A DNA stretch of 64,000 nucleotides from Planctomycetota bacterium. Its GTDB lineage: Bacteria; Planctomycetota; Phycisphaerae; UBA1845. The notes below the pieces were generated by a model that ran no database searches, was not told the origin of the DNA, and saw nothing but the letters and a program-made list of their open reading frames with translations. The stretch's first letter is position 1. Every line of letters starts with the position of its first letter. The position numbers were made by a program, and so were the translations under genes. The stretch covers positions 1 to 64,000 of the forward strand of contig JAJRPG010000096.1 in the NCBI GenBank assembly GCA_024280855.1. Reading direction: 5' to 3'. Below, piece by piece: positions 55,120 to 63,915 of the stretch.

Positions 55120-56004
55120 GTGGCTGCAATAGATGCGCAAACCATGCCGGCGACGCTGCCGTGCCTTATCTGTGAATCGAAAAACCCCAGCGAAGCTGTG
55201 GTGTGTAGCGAATGCTGCGCTCCTATGGCTTTGATACACGACGCCCTTTCGCAAGATCGTGATCCGTGCATTGTCACGGTGATCGGCGAAAGTAATGTGG
55301 GGAAAACCGTTTATCTTGGCATGTTGTTAGATATGCTTTCAAAACGCGCGGATGACTTTGAGGCTATTCCCAAAGGGGCGTACTCGGTCAACTTGCAACA
55401 TACGGTAGTTAGCTATCTGAGCGCACGGCAGTTTCCGCCTAAGACCGCTATGGAAGCAGACCTTTGGCAATGGGCGTATTATCAAGTTAGTCGCAGAAAT
55501 GACAGCTCGATAATCTATGATTTGGTCATGCCCGACATGGCTGGTGAGGCTATTGCTGCCGAGGTGTCATCACCGCAAACTTTCAAAGTTATTCGTTCAC
55601 TGCTCGAAAAAAGTAGAGGCGCAGTGCTTTTGGTAGATGCTGCGATGGCTGGTGTTGGCTCGCCGCAACCGGATTTTTTCGCACTGAAACTTATGAGCTA
55701 TATTGATGGTGTCGTAGCAACGGCCCCTAACCAAAAAATTAGTTCGCCGGTGGCTATCGTACTATCAAAATCAGATTATACGCCGGAATCATTTGATAAC
55801 CCCAGAGCCTTTGCGAAAACGAATTTGAACCGACTTTGGAATATCTGCGAGAGCCGGTTTGAGCATTTCGAATTTTTCGCCACCAGCGTGGTCGGAAGCC
55901 TGGGGTTCGGCAGCGACGAATACGAAAACGTCATTCCGTACCCTCTTCATGTGGCGCCGCGCGGCATTATAGAACCTCTTGATTGGGTACTTTCCAAGAT
56001 ATAG
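55120..56004 (+). CDS. Zinc-ribbon P-loop GTPase (double-GTPase-like)
   Basis: 294 residues from GTG 55120, AGGAG eight bases upstream and three bases after the previous stop. Zinc ribbon CLICESKNPSEAVVCSEC at 17-34. GTPase: Walker A VIGESNVGKTVYLGM, switch VMPDMAGEAIA, G4-like VLSKSDY. Fits the TRAFAC-type GTPases described with GAP1 in bacterial conflict-system surveys. Binds and hydrolyses GTP; partner unknown. Cotranscribed with FGE-like and GAP1 genes. Confidence 0.85.
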   Translation: MAAIDAQTMPATLPCLICESKNPSEAVVCSECCAPMALIHDALSQDRDPCIVTVIGESNVGKTVYLGMLLDMLSKRADDFEAIPKGAYSVNLQHTVVSYLSARQFPPKTAMEADLWQWAYYQVSRRNDSSIIYDLVMPDMAGEAIAAEVSSPQTFKVIRSLLEKSRGAVLLVDAAMAGVGSPQPDFFALKLMSYIDGVVATAPNQKISSPVAIVLSKSDYTPESFDNPRAFAKTNLNRLWNICESRFEHFEFFATSVVGSLGFGSDEYENVIPYPLHVAPRGIIEPLDWVLSKI

Positions 56005-56033
56005 CTAAGTCGCCTGCCATTAGGAGGAATGCG

Positions 56034-57467
56034 ATGCCACTGCACACATTGGTCTGCGACCAGGCTATTTTCACGTCTATCCGAACGCCCATGGGCGAAG
56101 GGTATAGAATAATAGCAGCTAGTAAGGGTTTAGGACCAAAAGATAAACAAGCGATCACCCAGCGCAGTCCTTCACACGATGGGCTTTGTGCGCCGGAAAA
56201 AAATGACGACGTCGAAGATTACGCCCCGCTGGCGGTTTCATTTTATCAACTGCCGAGCGGCCAATTGTGCGTTGCGATTTCATGCTTTGCTGGCGCGGAA
56301 CACACGGGTAGAGGCGGGCAGCGAATTTATACCCACTGCGCAATTTTTCCTTCAGATCAATTTGCAGCCTGCGCTTATAATCCATTCAACATCGCCCAGG
56401 CGATGGTAGATGCCGACCTAACAACGCCCACGCTCAAACCGCCGCCTGCGTTAGAAACATTAACGCTAGAGGTGAATACGTCGCCTACGACACTTGATGA
56501 TACTTGTGCTGAATCGCTGACCAACAACAAGACCTACCTGATAGCCATTGAGCGATTGCTTCGTGATAAAGCGGTTATTGTCAACCTAGACAACGACTGG
56601 CTGGTGGCTACTGAAGCTATCATGATGAGTTTGCCAGGCCCGATGCGCGAGGGCGTGTCGTTTGGCTCTGGACTTCGCTACTCAACAGGTCGCCACTTTG
56701 ATTTGAATATGCTCACGGACAAAACGAATGTGAGCAGAACCCGCAGCGTCGGGCAGCCGCTTGAATACTTTGCGGCTTCGGAGCAAGAGGTCGCGGTCCC
56801 TAAAAATATGTGGATTGATTTTGTGGCTCGCATGTGGGATAGGCAGTCTTTTGAAGTCTTGGCGAAGCGCACCTCGTCTGCGTTTAATAACATGAGCGAA
56901 GAGGGCTGCATGTTCATCGCGCAGATGTATAACACTATCGATACCCTTCAGGAAGCAGAGACTGCGGATATATTACAAGCGGTTCTAAGCACGGCGAACA
57001 AAACGGTTTCGGGCGGGGAAGCTCAATTGCAGCAAGAACTGGTGGATGGCGCTGAGCGCGTACTATACAGGAGATTCAGTCAATCGGACTGGTCGCAATG
57101 TCAGCCCTGCTGGTCGATACTTATGGGTATGGCGCGGGCGTCGGAGATGCACAGCCAGCTTGCGTTCCAATTAATTCCGCTGGCTTTGCAAACTGCTTCT
57201 AAAGAAGATATGCCGCAAGCTTTTATGATGGGTTTGCAAGTCGCACGGATTCTGAAAAATGGCGATCATCAACATGATGGCAGAGATGATTGCGTGGCTA
57301 TGGTCCTTGAGCAGACTAGAAACTGGCTAATGAGCGGCGCGGGTGAAAATATCGAGCGAATTCATAGCCTATGCGACGAGTGGAAAATTGTATGCCCAGT
57401 CATTCCAGTCATCGACGAAATTGCCTCACTTTGTAGAGAAAAGCTAGCCCTACCCACACCGCAGTGA
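56034..57467 (+). CDS. GTPase-associated protein 1 (GAP1) family protein
   Basis: About 477 residues from ATG 56034 after AGGAGG. The N-terminus (TLVCDQAIFTSIRTPMGEGY, RSPSHDGLC) matches the GAP1-N2-type domain; GRGGQRIYTHCAIFP follows. The rest is helical. The family occurs next to GTPases in multi-gene systems thought to be conflict or regulatory modules; biochemical role not established. Its position after the GTPase is what the family predicts. Ends the four-gene set. Confidence 0.85.
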   Translation: MPLHTLVCDQAIFTSIRTPMGEGYRIIAASKGLGPKDKQAITQRSPSHDGLCAPEKNDDVEDYAPLAVSFYQLPSGQLCVAISCFAGAEHTGRGGQRIYTHCAIFPSDQFAACAYNPFNIAQAMVDADLTTPTLKPPPALETLTLEVNTSPTTLDDTCAESLTNNKTYLIAIERLLRDKAVIVNLDNDWLVATEAIMMSLPGPMREGVSFGSGLRYSTGRHFDLNMLTDKTNVSRTRSVGQPLEYFAASEQEVAVPKNMWIDFVARMWDRQSFEVLAKRTSSAFNNMSEEGCMFIAQMYNTIDTLQEAETADILQAVLSTANKTVSGGEAQLQQELVDGAERVLYRRFSQSDWSQCQPCWSILMGMARASEMHSQLAFQLIPLALQTASKEDMPQAFMMGLQVARILKNGDHQHDGRDDCVAMVLEQTRNWLMSGAGENIERIHSLCDEWKIVCPVIPVIDEIASLCREKLALPTPQ

Positions 57468-57523
57468 TAATCATGCTGAAGATAGCGTGACAAATTGCAT
57501 CAGCTAGATTACTTTTCTACTTA

Positions 57524-58687
57524 ATGAACGCCATACTCACTGATGCCGAACTGCTAGCTAGGTTAGTTTCCTACGACTCGACTAGCAGCAACAGCAATGT
57601 ACCCATCGCCGATTTTGTTAGCCAATATCTTGAAGATGGTGGCGTTGAAGTTATTCGCAATTTCAATGCCGACAAATCCAAAGTGAATCTTATCGCTCGC
57701 GTTGCAGGTAGAGCGGATGAAAGTAACCACCAAGGTTTAATTCTATCCGGGCATCTTGATGTCGTACCAGCCATTGAAAACGGATGGGAAAGCGATCCTT
57801 TTGAACTTCGTGAAACTGAAGACGCTTACATAGGACGCGGCACTTGCGATATGAAAGGCTTCGTTGCTCTGGCTATTAACACCGTTCGCCAAGCTGTTAG
57901 TCAAAACCATCAACACCCGCTGGTTCTTATTCTGACATTTGATGAAGAGCTAGGCCTGCTCGGCGCACAGCATTTAGCCAAGACCTGGTCTGCTCCTTTT
58001 CCTTGGCCCAGGGCTGCCATTGTTGGGGAACCTACCTCGCTACGGGTGATTCGCGCCCACAAAGGCTGCATGTATATCAATATCAATCTCACCGGAAAAA
58101 GTGCGCATAGCGCTCAGCCACATCTTGGGGTTAATGCCATCGTGCCGGCAGCTAGAATCGTGTCGGAGCTGGATGAATTAAGACATCAATGGTCTACGCA
58201 AACCGTCGATTCGGGTGCGCTGTTTCCTGATGCACCATTTCTAACACTAGACGTAGCCAAGATCGACGGAGGCTCAGCGAACAATATCATTCCCGGTCAA
58301 TGTCGCATAACGATTGGGTTGCGACCACTTCCTGGGCAGGACCGAGACGCACTTATGACTGAGATAACCACAGCAATGAATCGTGGGCTGGATAATGCTC
58401 CGGGCATTACATGTGATCTAGAAATTATTGCGAATTGCCGGCCGGTATTGGTTGACGAAGATGCGCCTATCTGCCAAACGATGTGCGAACTGATGTCACA
58501 GAAAAACGCCGAAGGTGTTTCCTACGCAACCGACGGAGCCATCTTGCAAACGATGGGGATTGATCCAATTATTTGGGGGCCTGGTAGCATTGACGCGGCT
58601 CATAAACCGAACGAGTTTTTGCCTAAAGATGAATTCGTCCAAGCCCGTGAGGTTCTCAATCAACTGGTTGGGCGTACTTGGCATTAA
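57524..58687 (+). CDS. argE: Acetylornithine deacetylase (M20 family)
   Basis: 387 residues. M20 metal-binding motifs LSGHLDVVPA, GRGTCDMKGFVAL and FDEELGLLGAQHLA, with the dimerisation domain between. Removes the acetyl group from N-acetylornithine in arginine synthesis. Succinyl-diaminopimelate desuccinylase is a close relative, but the sequence pattern around FDEELGLLGA favours ArgE. 56 bases after GAP1, same strand, possibly separate promoter. Confidence 0.88.
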   Translation: MNAILTDAELLARLVSYDSTSSNSNVPIADFVSQYLEDGGVEVIRNFNADKSKVNLIARVAGRADESNHQGLILSGHLDVVPAIENGWESDPFELRETEDAYIGRGTCDMKGFVALAINTVRQAVSQNHQHPLVLILTFDEELGLLGAQHLAKTWSAPFPWPRAAIVGEPTSLRVIRAHKGCMYININLTGKSAHSAQPHLGVNAIVPAARIVSELDELRHQWSTQTVDSGALFPDAPFLTLDVAKIDGGSANNIIPGQCRITIGLRPLPGQDRDALMTEITTAMNRGLDNAPGITCDLEIIANCRPVLVDEDAPICQTMCELMSQKNAEGVSYATDGAILQTMGIDPIIWGPGSIDAAHKPNEFLPKDEFVQAREVLNQLVGRTWH

Positions 58688-58785
58688 TGCCACCCACAAT
58701 ATTATGTAAGGATTGCCCGCGCGGTGTGAACCGGCTAACCTTCACGGGTTCGCGTATCGATTTTTAGCACAAGGAATCAAGGACC

Positions 58786-60477
58786 ATGGCTAGCCAACTT
58801 ATTGAATGCGTACCTAACTTTAGCGAGGGGCGCGACCTCAGTGTGATTAAGCAAATCACCGATCAAATTGAAAGTGTAGACGGCGTTACCCTACTCGATG
58901 TTGACCCCGGAGCAGCCACCAATCGCACGGTTGTCACAATGGTGGGAGAACCGCAGGCTGTCATCGAAGCAGCTGTTCGTGCAGGACGAAAAGCAGCTGA
59001 GCTTATCGATATGAGCAAGCATCACGGCGAACACCCTCGCTTTGGCATGATGGACGTCTGCCCGCTTGTGCCCATAGCTAACATCACGATGGATGAAACG
59101 GTCGCTCATGCCCATACCCTGGCTAAGCGGTTAGGTGAAGAAGTTGGCCTTACTATTTACTGTTATGAAAACGCGGCGACTAAAGATGAACGACGCAACC
59201 TAGCTACGGTTCGCGCGGGCGAATATGAAGGCCTCAAAGAAAAATTATCGAATCCGCAATGGAAACCGGATTTTGGTCCGGCGGAATTTAACGCACGTTC
59301 TGGCGCTACGGCTGTTAGCGCGCGTGATTTTCTCGTGGCTTATAACATCAATCTCAACACGACCTCTACCCGTCGGGCTAACGCTATCGCATTTGATATT
59401 CGAGAAAAGGGAAGACAAAAACGCTCTGGTGATCCTCTCAACGGACCGCTTGTCAAAGGCGATAATGGTAAAACCGTCTGGACGCCGGGAAGTTTGAAAT
59501 GCGTGAAAGGTATTGGCTGGTTCATCGAAGAATTCGGTATCGCTCAGGTATCGGTTAATCTTACGAATATCAGCGTCACGCCAGTTCACATCGCGTTTGA
59601 TGAATCCTGCGAGAAAGCTCGCGCTCGCGGTGTTCGCGTCACCGGCTCGGAATTGGTTGGCCTAATCCCCTTGCAAGCCATGCTCGATGCGGGCATATAT
59701 TTTCTTCGCAAACAGCAGCGGTCCGTCGGCGTTTCGGATAGCGAGCTAATCAAAATAGCCGTGAAATCGCTGGGGCTGGACGAGCTTTATCCTTTCAAAC
59801 CAGAAGAAAAGATTGTCGAATACGCTATTAATGCTGGCCAACCTAGCGATAGCCCTTTGATCGAGATGACGCTCAAAGGCTTCGTTCACGAGACTGCGTC
59901 GGAGTCGCCAGCGCCGGGCGGTGGTTCCATCGCGGCGTATATGGGGGCTATGGGCGCGGCACTAGCTACGATGGTGGCTAACCTTTCCTCACACAAAAGA
60001 GGCTGGGACGATCGGTGGGAAGAGTTTTCCGATTGGGCGGAAAAAGGGAAGGCGTATCACGATCAGCTACTTAGATTGGTAGACGAAGATACGCATGCGT
60101 TCAATAAGATTATGGACGCCTTTGGTTTGCCTAAAGGGTCTGATGATGAAAAGGCTGCGCGTAAAAATGCGATACAGTTAGCTACGAAACACGCGATTGA
60201 AATTCCGTTTCGTGTCATGCAAACGGCATTTGATTCGATGGAAGTTATCAAAGCGATGGCTGATATTGGCAACCCGAATTCTGTCTCCGACGCCGGTGTG
60301 GGCGCATTAGCCGCCCGGTCTGCTGTGATGGGTGCGCATCTAAACGTCAAAATAAACGCAAGTGACATTGAAGACAAAGCGTGGGTCGAAAATATCCTTG
60401 CAAAAAGTGATGACCTTCAGAAAAAAGCGATAGCGATGGAAAGCGAGATACTAAAAATCGTGGAAGGGAAAATGTAG
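58786..60477 (+). CDS. ftcD: Bifunctional glutamate formimidoyltransferase / formimidoyltetrahydrofolate cyclodeaminase
   Basis: 563 residues. Residues 1-330: formimidoyltransferase (ECVPNFSEGRDLSVIKQI, HHGEHPRFGMMDVCPLVPI). Residues 340-563: cyclodeaminase (SESPAPGGGSIAAYMGAMGAAL). Fusion as in animal FTCD and many bacteria. Last step of histidine breakdown, feeding formyl or methenyl groups to tetrahydrofolate. Start ATG 58786 after AAGGA. Cyclodeaminase and transferase in one chain pass the product directly. Confidence 0.93.
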   Translation: MASQLIECVPNFSEGRDLSVIKQITDQIESVDGVTLLDVDPGAATNRTVVTMVGEPQAVIEAAVRAGRKAAELIDMSKHHGEHPRFGMMDVCPLVPIANITMDETVAHAHTLAKRLGEEVGLTIYCYENAATKDERRNLATVRAGEYEGLKEKLSNPQWKPDFGPAEFNARSGATAVSARDFLVAYNINLNTTSTRRANAIAFDIREKGRQKRSGDPLNGPLVKGDNGKTVWTPGSLKCVKGIGWFIEEFGIAQVSVNLTNISVTPVHIAFDESCEKARARGVRVTGSELVGLIPLQAMLDAGIYFLRKQQRSVGVSDSELIKIAVKSLGLDELYPFKPEEKIVEYAINAGQPSDSPLIEMTLKGFVHETASESPAPGGGSIAAYMGAMGAALATMVANLSSHKRGWDDRWEEFSDWAEKGKAYHDQLLRLVDEDTHAFNKIMDAFGLPKGSDDEKAARKNAIQLATKHAIEIPFRVMQTAFDSMEVIKAMADIGNPNSVSDAGVGALAARSAVMGAHLNVKINASDIEDKAWVENILAKSDDLQKKAIAMESEILKIVEGKM

Positions 60478-60492
60478 ACAACAAGGGGTCAA

Positions 60493-60576
60493 TGCGGCTG
60501 AGAGGAATCGAACCTCCACGGGGTTTCCCCCACTAGATCCTAAATCTAGCGCGTCTGCCAATTCCGCCACAGCCGC
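60493..60576 (-). tRNA. tRNA-Leu(TAG)
   Basis: Minus strand, GCGGCTG acceptor, D-arm, anticodon arm CTAGA-TTTAGGA-TCTAG with anticodon TAG, long variable arm (GTGGGGGAAACCCCGT) as in Leu tRNAs, T-arm GAGGTTCGATTCCTC, and paired CAGCCGC plus A. CCA is not encoded. Confidence 0.95.
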
Positions 60577-60670
60577 AGCGTCGATCGCCCTAAGCGATTT
60601 ATGAATGGGTCATTATGGCCACTACAGACATTGTCGCAAGAGTCTGCTGGGAGCGATCAATAATTCGCTG

Positions 60671-61837
60671 TTAACCCGCACTAACCCCAAGCTTTCTGGC
60701 TGAATCTAGATAGCTTTCGTAGGCATGACGAACTTCGCCAAGCGTGTCGCCTGCGAATTTTTCCAGAAATGCACGGGCGATTTCAAAGGCTACGACATGC
60801 TCAGCTACTACGCTTGCGGCTGCGACTGCTGCTATGTCGCTTCGTTCATAATCGGAGCGTTGAGGCTGTTTCGTTTCTAAATTTACACTATCCAAGCCGC
60901 GTAATAGCGTACTGATGGGCTTCATCACGCCACGCACGACTATTGGCTGTCCGTTGGTCATGCCGCCTTCCAGGCCCCCGGCTCGGTTGCTGCGGCGCGT
61001 GAATCCTAAGCTGGGCTTGTCTCGTTGACTTTCGTCGTATTCTATTTCGTCGTGGACCTGACTACCTCTTCGTGATGCGCAGCCAAACCCAAGTCCAATT
61101 TCCACGCCCTTGAATGCCTGAATGGAACCGACGGCTTGCATGAGGCGACCGTCCAATTTATCCTGCCATCTCATGCAGCTTCCCAGGCCCGGCGGATGGC
61201 CTTCGACCTTCACTTCGACGATGCCGCCTAGCGTGTCCTTGTCAATCTTGGCTTGTTTTATCTGGGCTATCATGTCTGCGGCGGCCGTGCTATCTGGACA
61301 GTAGGCTTCGTTTTCATCACGCAGCTTTCGCAAATCACTTAGCGACAAGCCATCATCAAGATTGGCCTCGACGCTGCCAACGCGTGTCACATAGCCAACG
61401 ACTTCAATCTCAAACTGTTGCAATAACGACATGACTAACGCGCCGGCTGCTACCCGGGCGGCGGTCTCCCTCGCGGAGGCTCGCTCAAGAATGCTGCGGC
61501 AATCTGTGGTTAGCCATTTTAGACTACCGGCTAAGTCTGCGTGGCCGGGACGTGGGTTCGGCAGGTCTGGAGCGTCGTCTATTCGATAATCTTTATTGTC
61601 GATTTGTAGCATGATGGGTGAACCAATGGTTTGGCCATTGCGCAATCCAGAAAGGATTCGCACCTCGTCGGATTCAATTTTCATGCGCCCGCCACGACCG
61701 TAGCCTCCCTGTCGGCGCTTTAGGGCTGCGTTAACCAAATCAACATCAATACGAATCCCGGCGGGCAAGCCCTCGACCAAGGCGAGGACGGCTCGGCCAT
61801 GAGATTCACCGGCGGTTCTGTAATCTAAGCGTGTCAT
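60671..61837 (-). CDS. aroC: Chorismate synthase
   Basis: 388 residues. YRTAGESHGRAVLALVEGLP, RRQGGYGRGGRM, SARETAARVAAGAL and GLEGGMTNGQPIVVRGVMKP are the family motifs. Turns EPSP into chorismate with reduced FMN. Begins at ATG 61837. Downstream of it on the strand lies tRNA-Leu. Confidence 0.96.
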   Translation of the reverse strand: MTRLDYRTAGESHGRAVLALVEGLPAGIRIDVDLVNAALKRRQGGYGRGGRMKIESDEVRILSGLRNGQTIGSPIMLQIDNKDYRIDDAPDLPNPRPGHADLAGSLKWLTTDCRSILERASARETAARVAAGALVMSLLQQFEIEVVGYVTRVGSVEANLDDGLSLSDLRKLRDENEAYCPDSTAAADMIAQIKQAKIDKDTLGGIVEVKVEGHPPGLGSCMRWQDKLDGRLMQAVGSIQAFKGVEIGLGFGCASRRGSQVHDEIEYDESQRDKPSLGFTRRSNRAGGLEGGMTNGQPIVVRGVMKPISTLLRGLDSVNLETKQPQRSDYERSDIAAVAAASVVAEHVVAFEIARAFLEKFAGDTLGEVRHAYESYLDSARKLGVSAG

Positions 61838-62087
61838 AGCAAATCATTATAATTGCGACATGGCTAAGTGAACAGGGTTCCCCAAAATCAGATAGAAAAT
61901 CATCGCAGGCAAACGCCGTTATGCATGCCTTTTCAAAAAAACCGCGAAGCATAAGATACGGCACGTTCCCATTACTCTACTCATGCGACACATGCTCGTT
62001 CGTCCTTCCCCCACCCTTCGGGAGTACCCGAAGAATGGGGCACCCGGCAGATGAAACATCATTCTCCCGTATGCACCATAGCGATCG
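61838..62087. other. Intergenic region with one hairpin-repeat copy
   Basis: About 250 bases. Apart from the palindromic repeat at 62009 I see no gene. Confidence 0.4.
62009..62040. repeat. Dispersed hairpin repeat, copy 1
   Basis: CCCCA-CC-CTTCGGG-AGTA-CCCGAAG-AA-TGGGG: two stems around a symmetric two-base internal loop. A second copy is at 63884 with a C-to-T change that keeps pairing as G-U. Confidence 0.75.
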
Positions 62088-62270
62088 TTAGACTTGTAGA
62101 TTACTGCTGGCTAGCAGCATATTTACGCCTGCAGTGATTATTCCGTTGACGATATTGCCGGCGGTGTCGGCAAAGGTATTGTCCGGTAAACAGCTCCCGC
62201 TGAAGCCTAGCAACATCGCTTGGCTGACGATGAGCGAACATTTTTTCCACGTCGAAATAGTATTGAACAT
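62088..62270 (-). CDS. Small exported planctomycete peptide
   Basis: 60 residues from ATG 62270, AGGAG upstream. A hydrophobic stretch ends in FSGSC, then LPDNTFADTAGNIVNGIIT. This short signature recurs in many small exported peptides of Phycisphaerae whose role is unknown. The lipobox-like position suggests a lipoprotein. Confidence 0.7.
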   Translation of the reverse strand: MFNTISTWKKCSLIVSQAMLLGFSGSCLPDNTFADTAGNIVNGIITAGVNMLLASSNLQV

Positions 62271-62298
62271 AAGGGTCTCCTTTGTAGTCATAAATAAA

Positions 62299-62652
62299 TC
62301 AATTCAAATCAGCCGGGATATCAGATAAGTCGCTCACGGCTACGATATACGCGCGAAGCGCCGCAGACTTTGCGATGCTTAATTTTGATTTTTGGGCCAT
62401 GCGAGGGATGATTTCGTGCCATTTATTCATGGAATAACGTTGAATCGGCTCGACGCTATGACATCGGGAACAATCGACAAGATACACTTCACGACCAGAC
62501 TCTAAAAGTGCCATTGTGGTGTCTCTTTTTATGGCGATGTTATAAAATTGAGGGCCTACTGGTGGGGCCATCTGCTCAATGCTCATGCACCCCGCAAGCA
62601 TTAACCCTATCCACAAGACCGCCACGAATTGTATTTTCTTTCGATTACGCAT
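62299..62652 (-). CDS. c-type cytochrome lipoprotein
   Basis: About 117 residues from ATG 62652. Lipobox LMLAGC, then one haem-binding CSRCH (residues about 63-67) in VYLVDCSRCHSVEPIQRY. Single-haem c-type cytochrome domain, membrane anchored on the periplasmic side. Could pass electrons to a periplasmic enzyme or the outer-membrane protein downstream. Same strand as the outer-membrane gene with a 69-base gap. Confidence 0.8.
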   Translation of the reverse strand: MRNRKKIQFVAVLWIGLMLAGCMSIEQMAPPVGPQFYNIAIKRDTTMALLESGREVYLVDCSRCHSVEPIQRYSMNKWHEIIPRMAQKSKLSIAKSAALRAYIVAVSDLSDIPADLN

Positions 62653-62721
62653 AGTTGATTTCGTGTATATTTCTAAGATGCGACGAAGCATCATATAGTC
62701 CCCCGCTGCCTAGACATCGAC

Positions 62722-63498
62722 TTATCCCTTCAACTCAAATCCGACCATGAGCCTCATTTGGAAATCAGGTTCGTCTTCCACATCGCTTACCTGGAATAGT
62801 GGCGTTAACGTCGCCCACCAAGATGGTGCACGGTAAGAAAAGTTTGGGCCTAGATAGACTACGGCTTTGCCGCGCATGCCGCGCCAATCCGGCATGGCTA
62901 TTTCGTGTACGAGTTCGATACCAGCTAGGAAGCGAGGGGAAAATTGATAACTCACGCCCAAGGCCTGCTCAAACTTTCCGTTGTCTTCGCTATAGTCAGG
63001 CCCTTCCCACTCTGCCTCGAGCGTCACGTTGTAAGCCGCGACAAATGGCCCCATGTTTTTTTGGACGATGACTTTACCTTCAAGCTCAAATAGCTCGTCA
63101 CCAATTTTAACTTCGCCATACAACGCAATACCTAAAGGGTCCGTTGTGGGGTTTCTCAAACTTAGGATTCCCTCAATCGCAAAATCTCGCCAATCTCCAC
63201 GATTCTTTCCTTTAGGCCGATTCTCCTCGTATCGCCAGTCGGAAAGATAAATTCCAAGTTGGAAATTATCCGTGACGCCGTACTCAATCTCGTAGCGGAA
63301 ATCGAATCGGTCGTAATCTCGATTCGTCTCCTTGGCTGTTTTCCATGTGGCCCAATGCTCTAATTCCCAATGGCCTTTGGGTGATGTCGTGGCTTCGTAG
63401 ACATAGGTGAATCGCCGCTCGCCCCCGTGAGCATGGCTAGCGAACATCACCTGGACGCAGCCTAGAATTACATAAGGGAGGACTTTTTTAATTATCAC
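62722..63498 (-). CDS. Outer-membrane beta-barrel protein (DUF6662-like)
   Basis: About 258 residues from GTG 63498, GGAGATT upstream; the track TTG start at 63549 lies inside the palindrome. Signal peptide (LPYVILGCVQVMFASHAHG), then barrel strands (RRFTYVYEATTSPKGHWELE, FDFRYEIEYGVTDNFQLGIY). Resembles a family annotated as DUF6662. Probably a porin or transporter; substrate unknown. Cytochrome gene is next. Confidence 0.7.
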   Translation of the reverse strand: MIIKKVLPYVILGCVQVMFASHAHGGERRFTYVYEATTSPKGHWELEHWATWKTAKETNRDYDRFDFRYEIEYGVTDNFQLGIYLSDWRYEENRPKGKNRGDWRDFAIEGILSLRNPTTDPLGIALYGEVKIGDELFELEGKVIVQKNMGPFVAAYNVTLEAEWEGPDYSEDNGKFEQALGVSYQFSPRFLAGIELVHEIAMPDWRGMRGKAVVYLGPNFSYRAPSWWATLTPLFQVSDVEDEPDFQMRLMVGFELKG

Positions 63499-63531
63499 CG
63501 TATCAATCTCCAAATCTTCCAATCGAACCTT

Positions 63532-63550
63532 ATTGAGACTTTGTCTCAAT
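63532..63550 (-). promoter_or_regulatory. Palindrome upstream of the outer-membrane gene, possible operator
   Basis: ATTGAGAC-TTT-GTCTCAAT, eight-base arms, 34 bases upstream of the GTG. Size and TTGAGA...TCTCAA core resemble Fur-family boxes of several phyla, so metal control is possible but unproven. Confidence 0.5.
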
Positions 63551-63834
63551 TGGCGGGATCATAATGGATAATTTTCGAGTGTCAAGTAGTTGATTTGGAG
63601 AAAAATATTCACAAGGCTGGAGCGAGGAAATCGTCACGTGGTGCATGGCGGCTTCATCGACCTTGAATAGTCGTGATGGCCGTTCTTCGTGTCACCGATT
63701 ATGGCATGATGTAAGCACAGTCGCTCGGTGATGCGCAGGGTGAGGGCGACTCATGCTCGCAGTTCCGTCCTCGCCAGGGGCTGCGCACGAACAATACTAT
63801 CTCGCTTGTTTTTTTGTTCCGATAGTGGAACTGG

Positions 63835-63854
63835 ATTCCCGCCTGCGCGGGAAT
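63835..63854. repeat. Interspersed hairpin ATTCCCGC-CTGC-GCGGGAAT
   Basis: Eight-pair stem with flanks CTGG and GACG. This CTGGATTCCCGCC..GGGAATGACG unit is a familiar scattered REP-like element in many bacterial genomes. Confidence 0.75.
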
Positions 63855-63883
63855 GACGTGTTGCCAGCGCTCGTACTTCCATC

Positions 63884-63915
63884 CCCCACCCTTCGGGAGT
63901 ACCTGAAGAATGGGG
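63884..63915. repeat. Dispersed hairpin repeat, copy 2
   Basis: Same 32-base hairpin as 62009, CTTCGGG-AGTA-CCTGAAG inner stem with one G-U in place of G-C. Confidence 0.75.
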
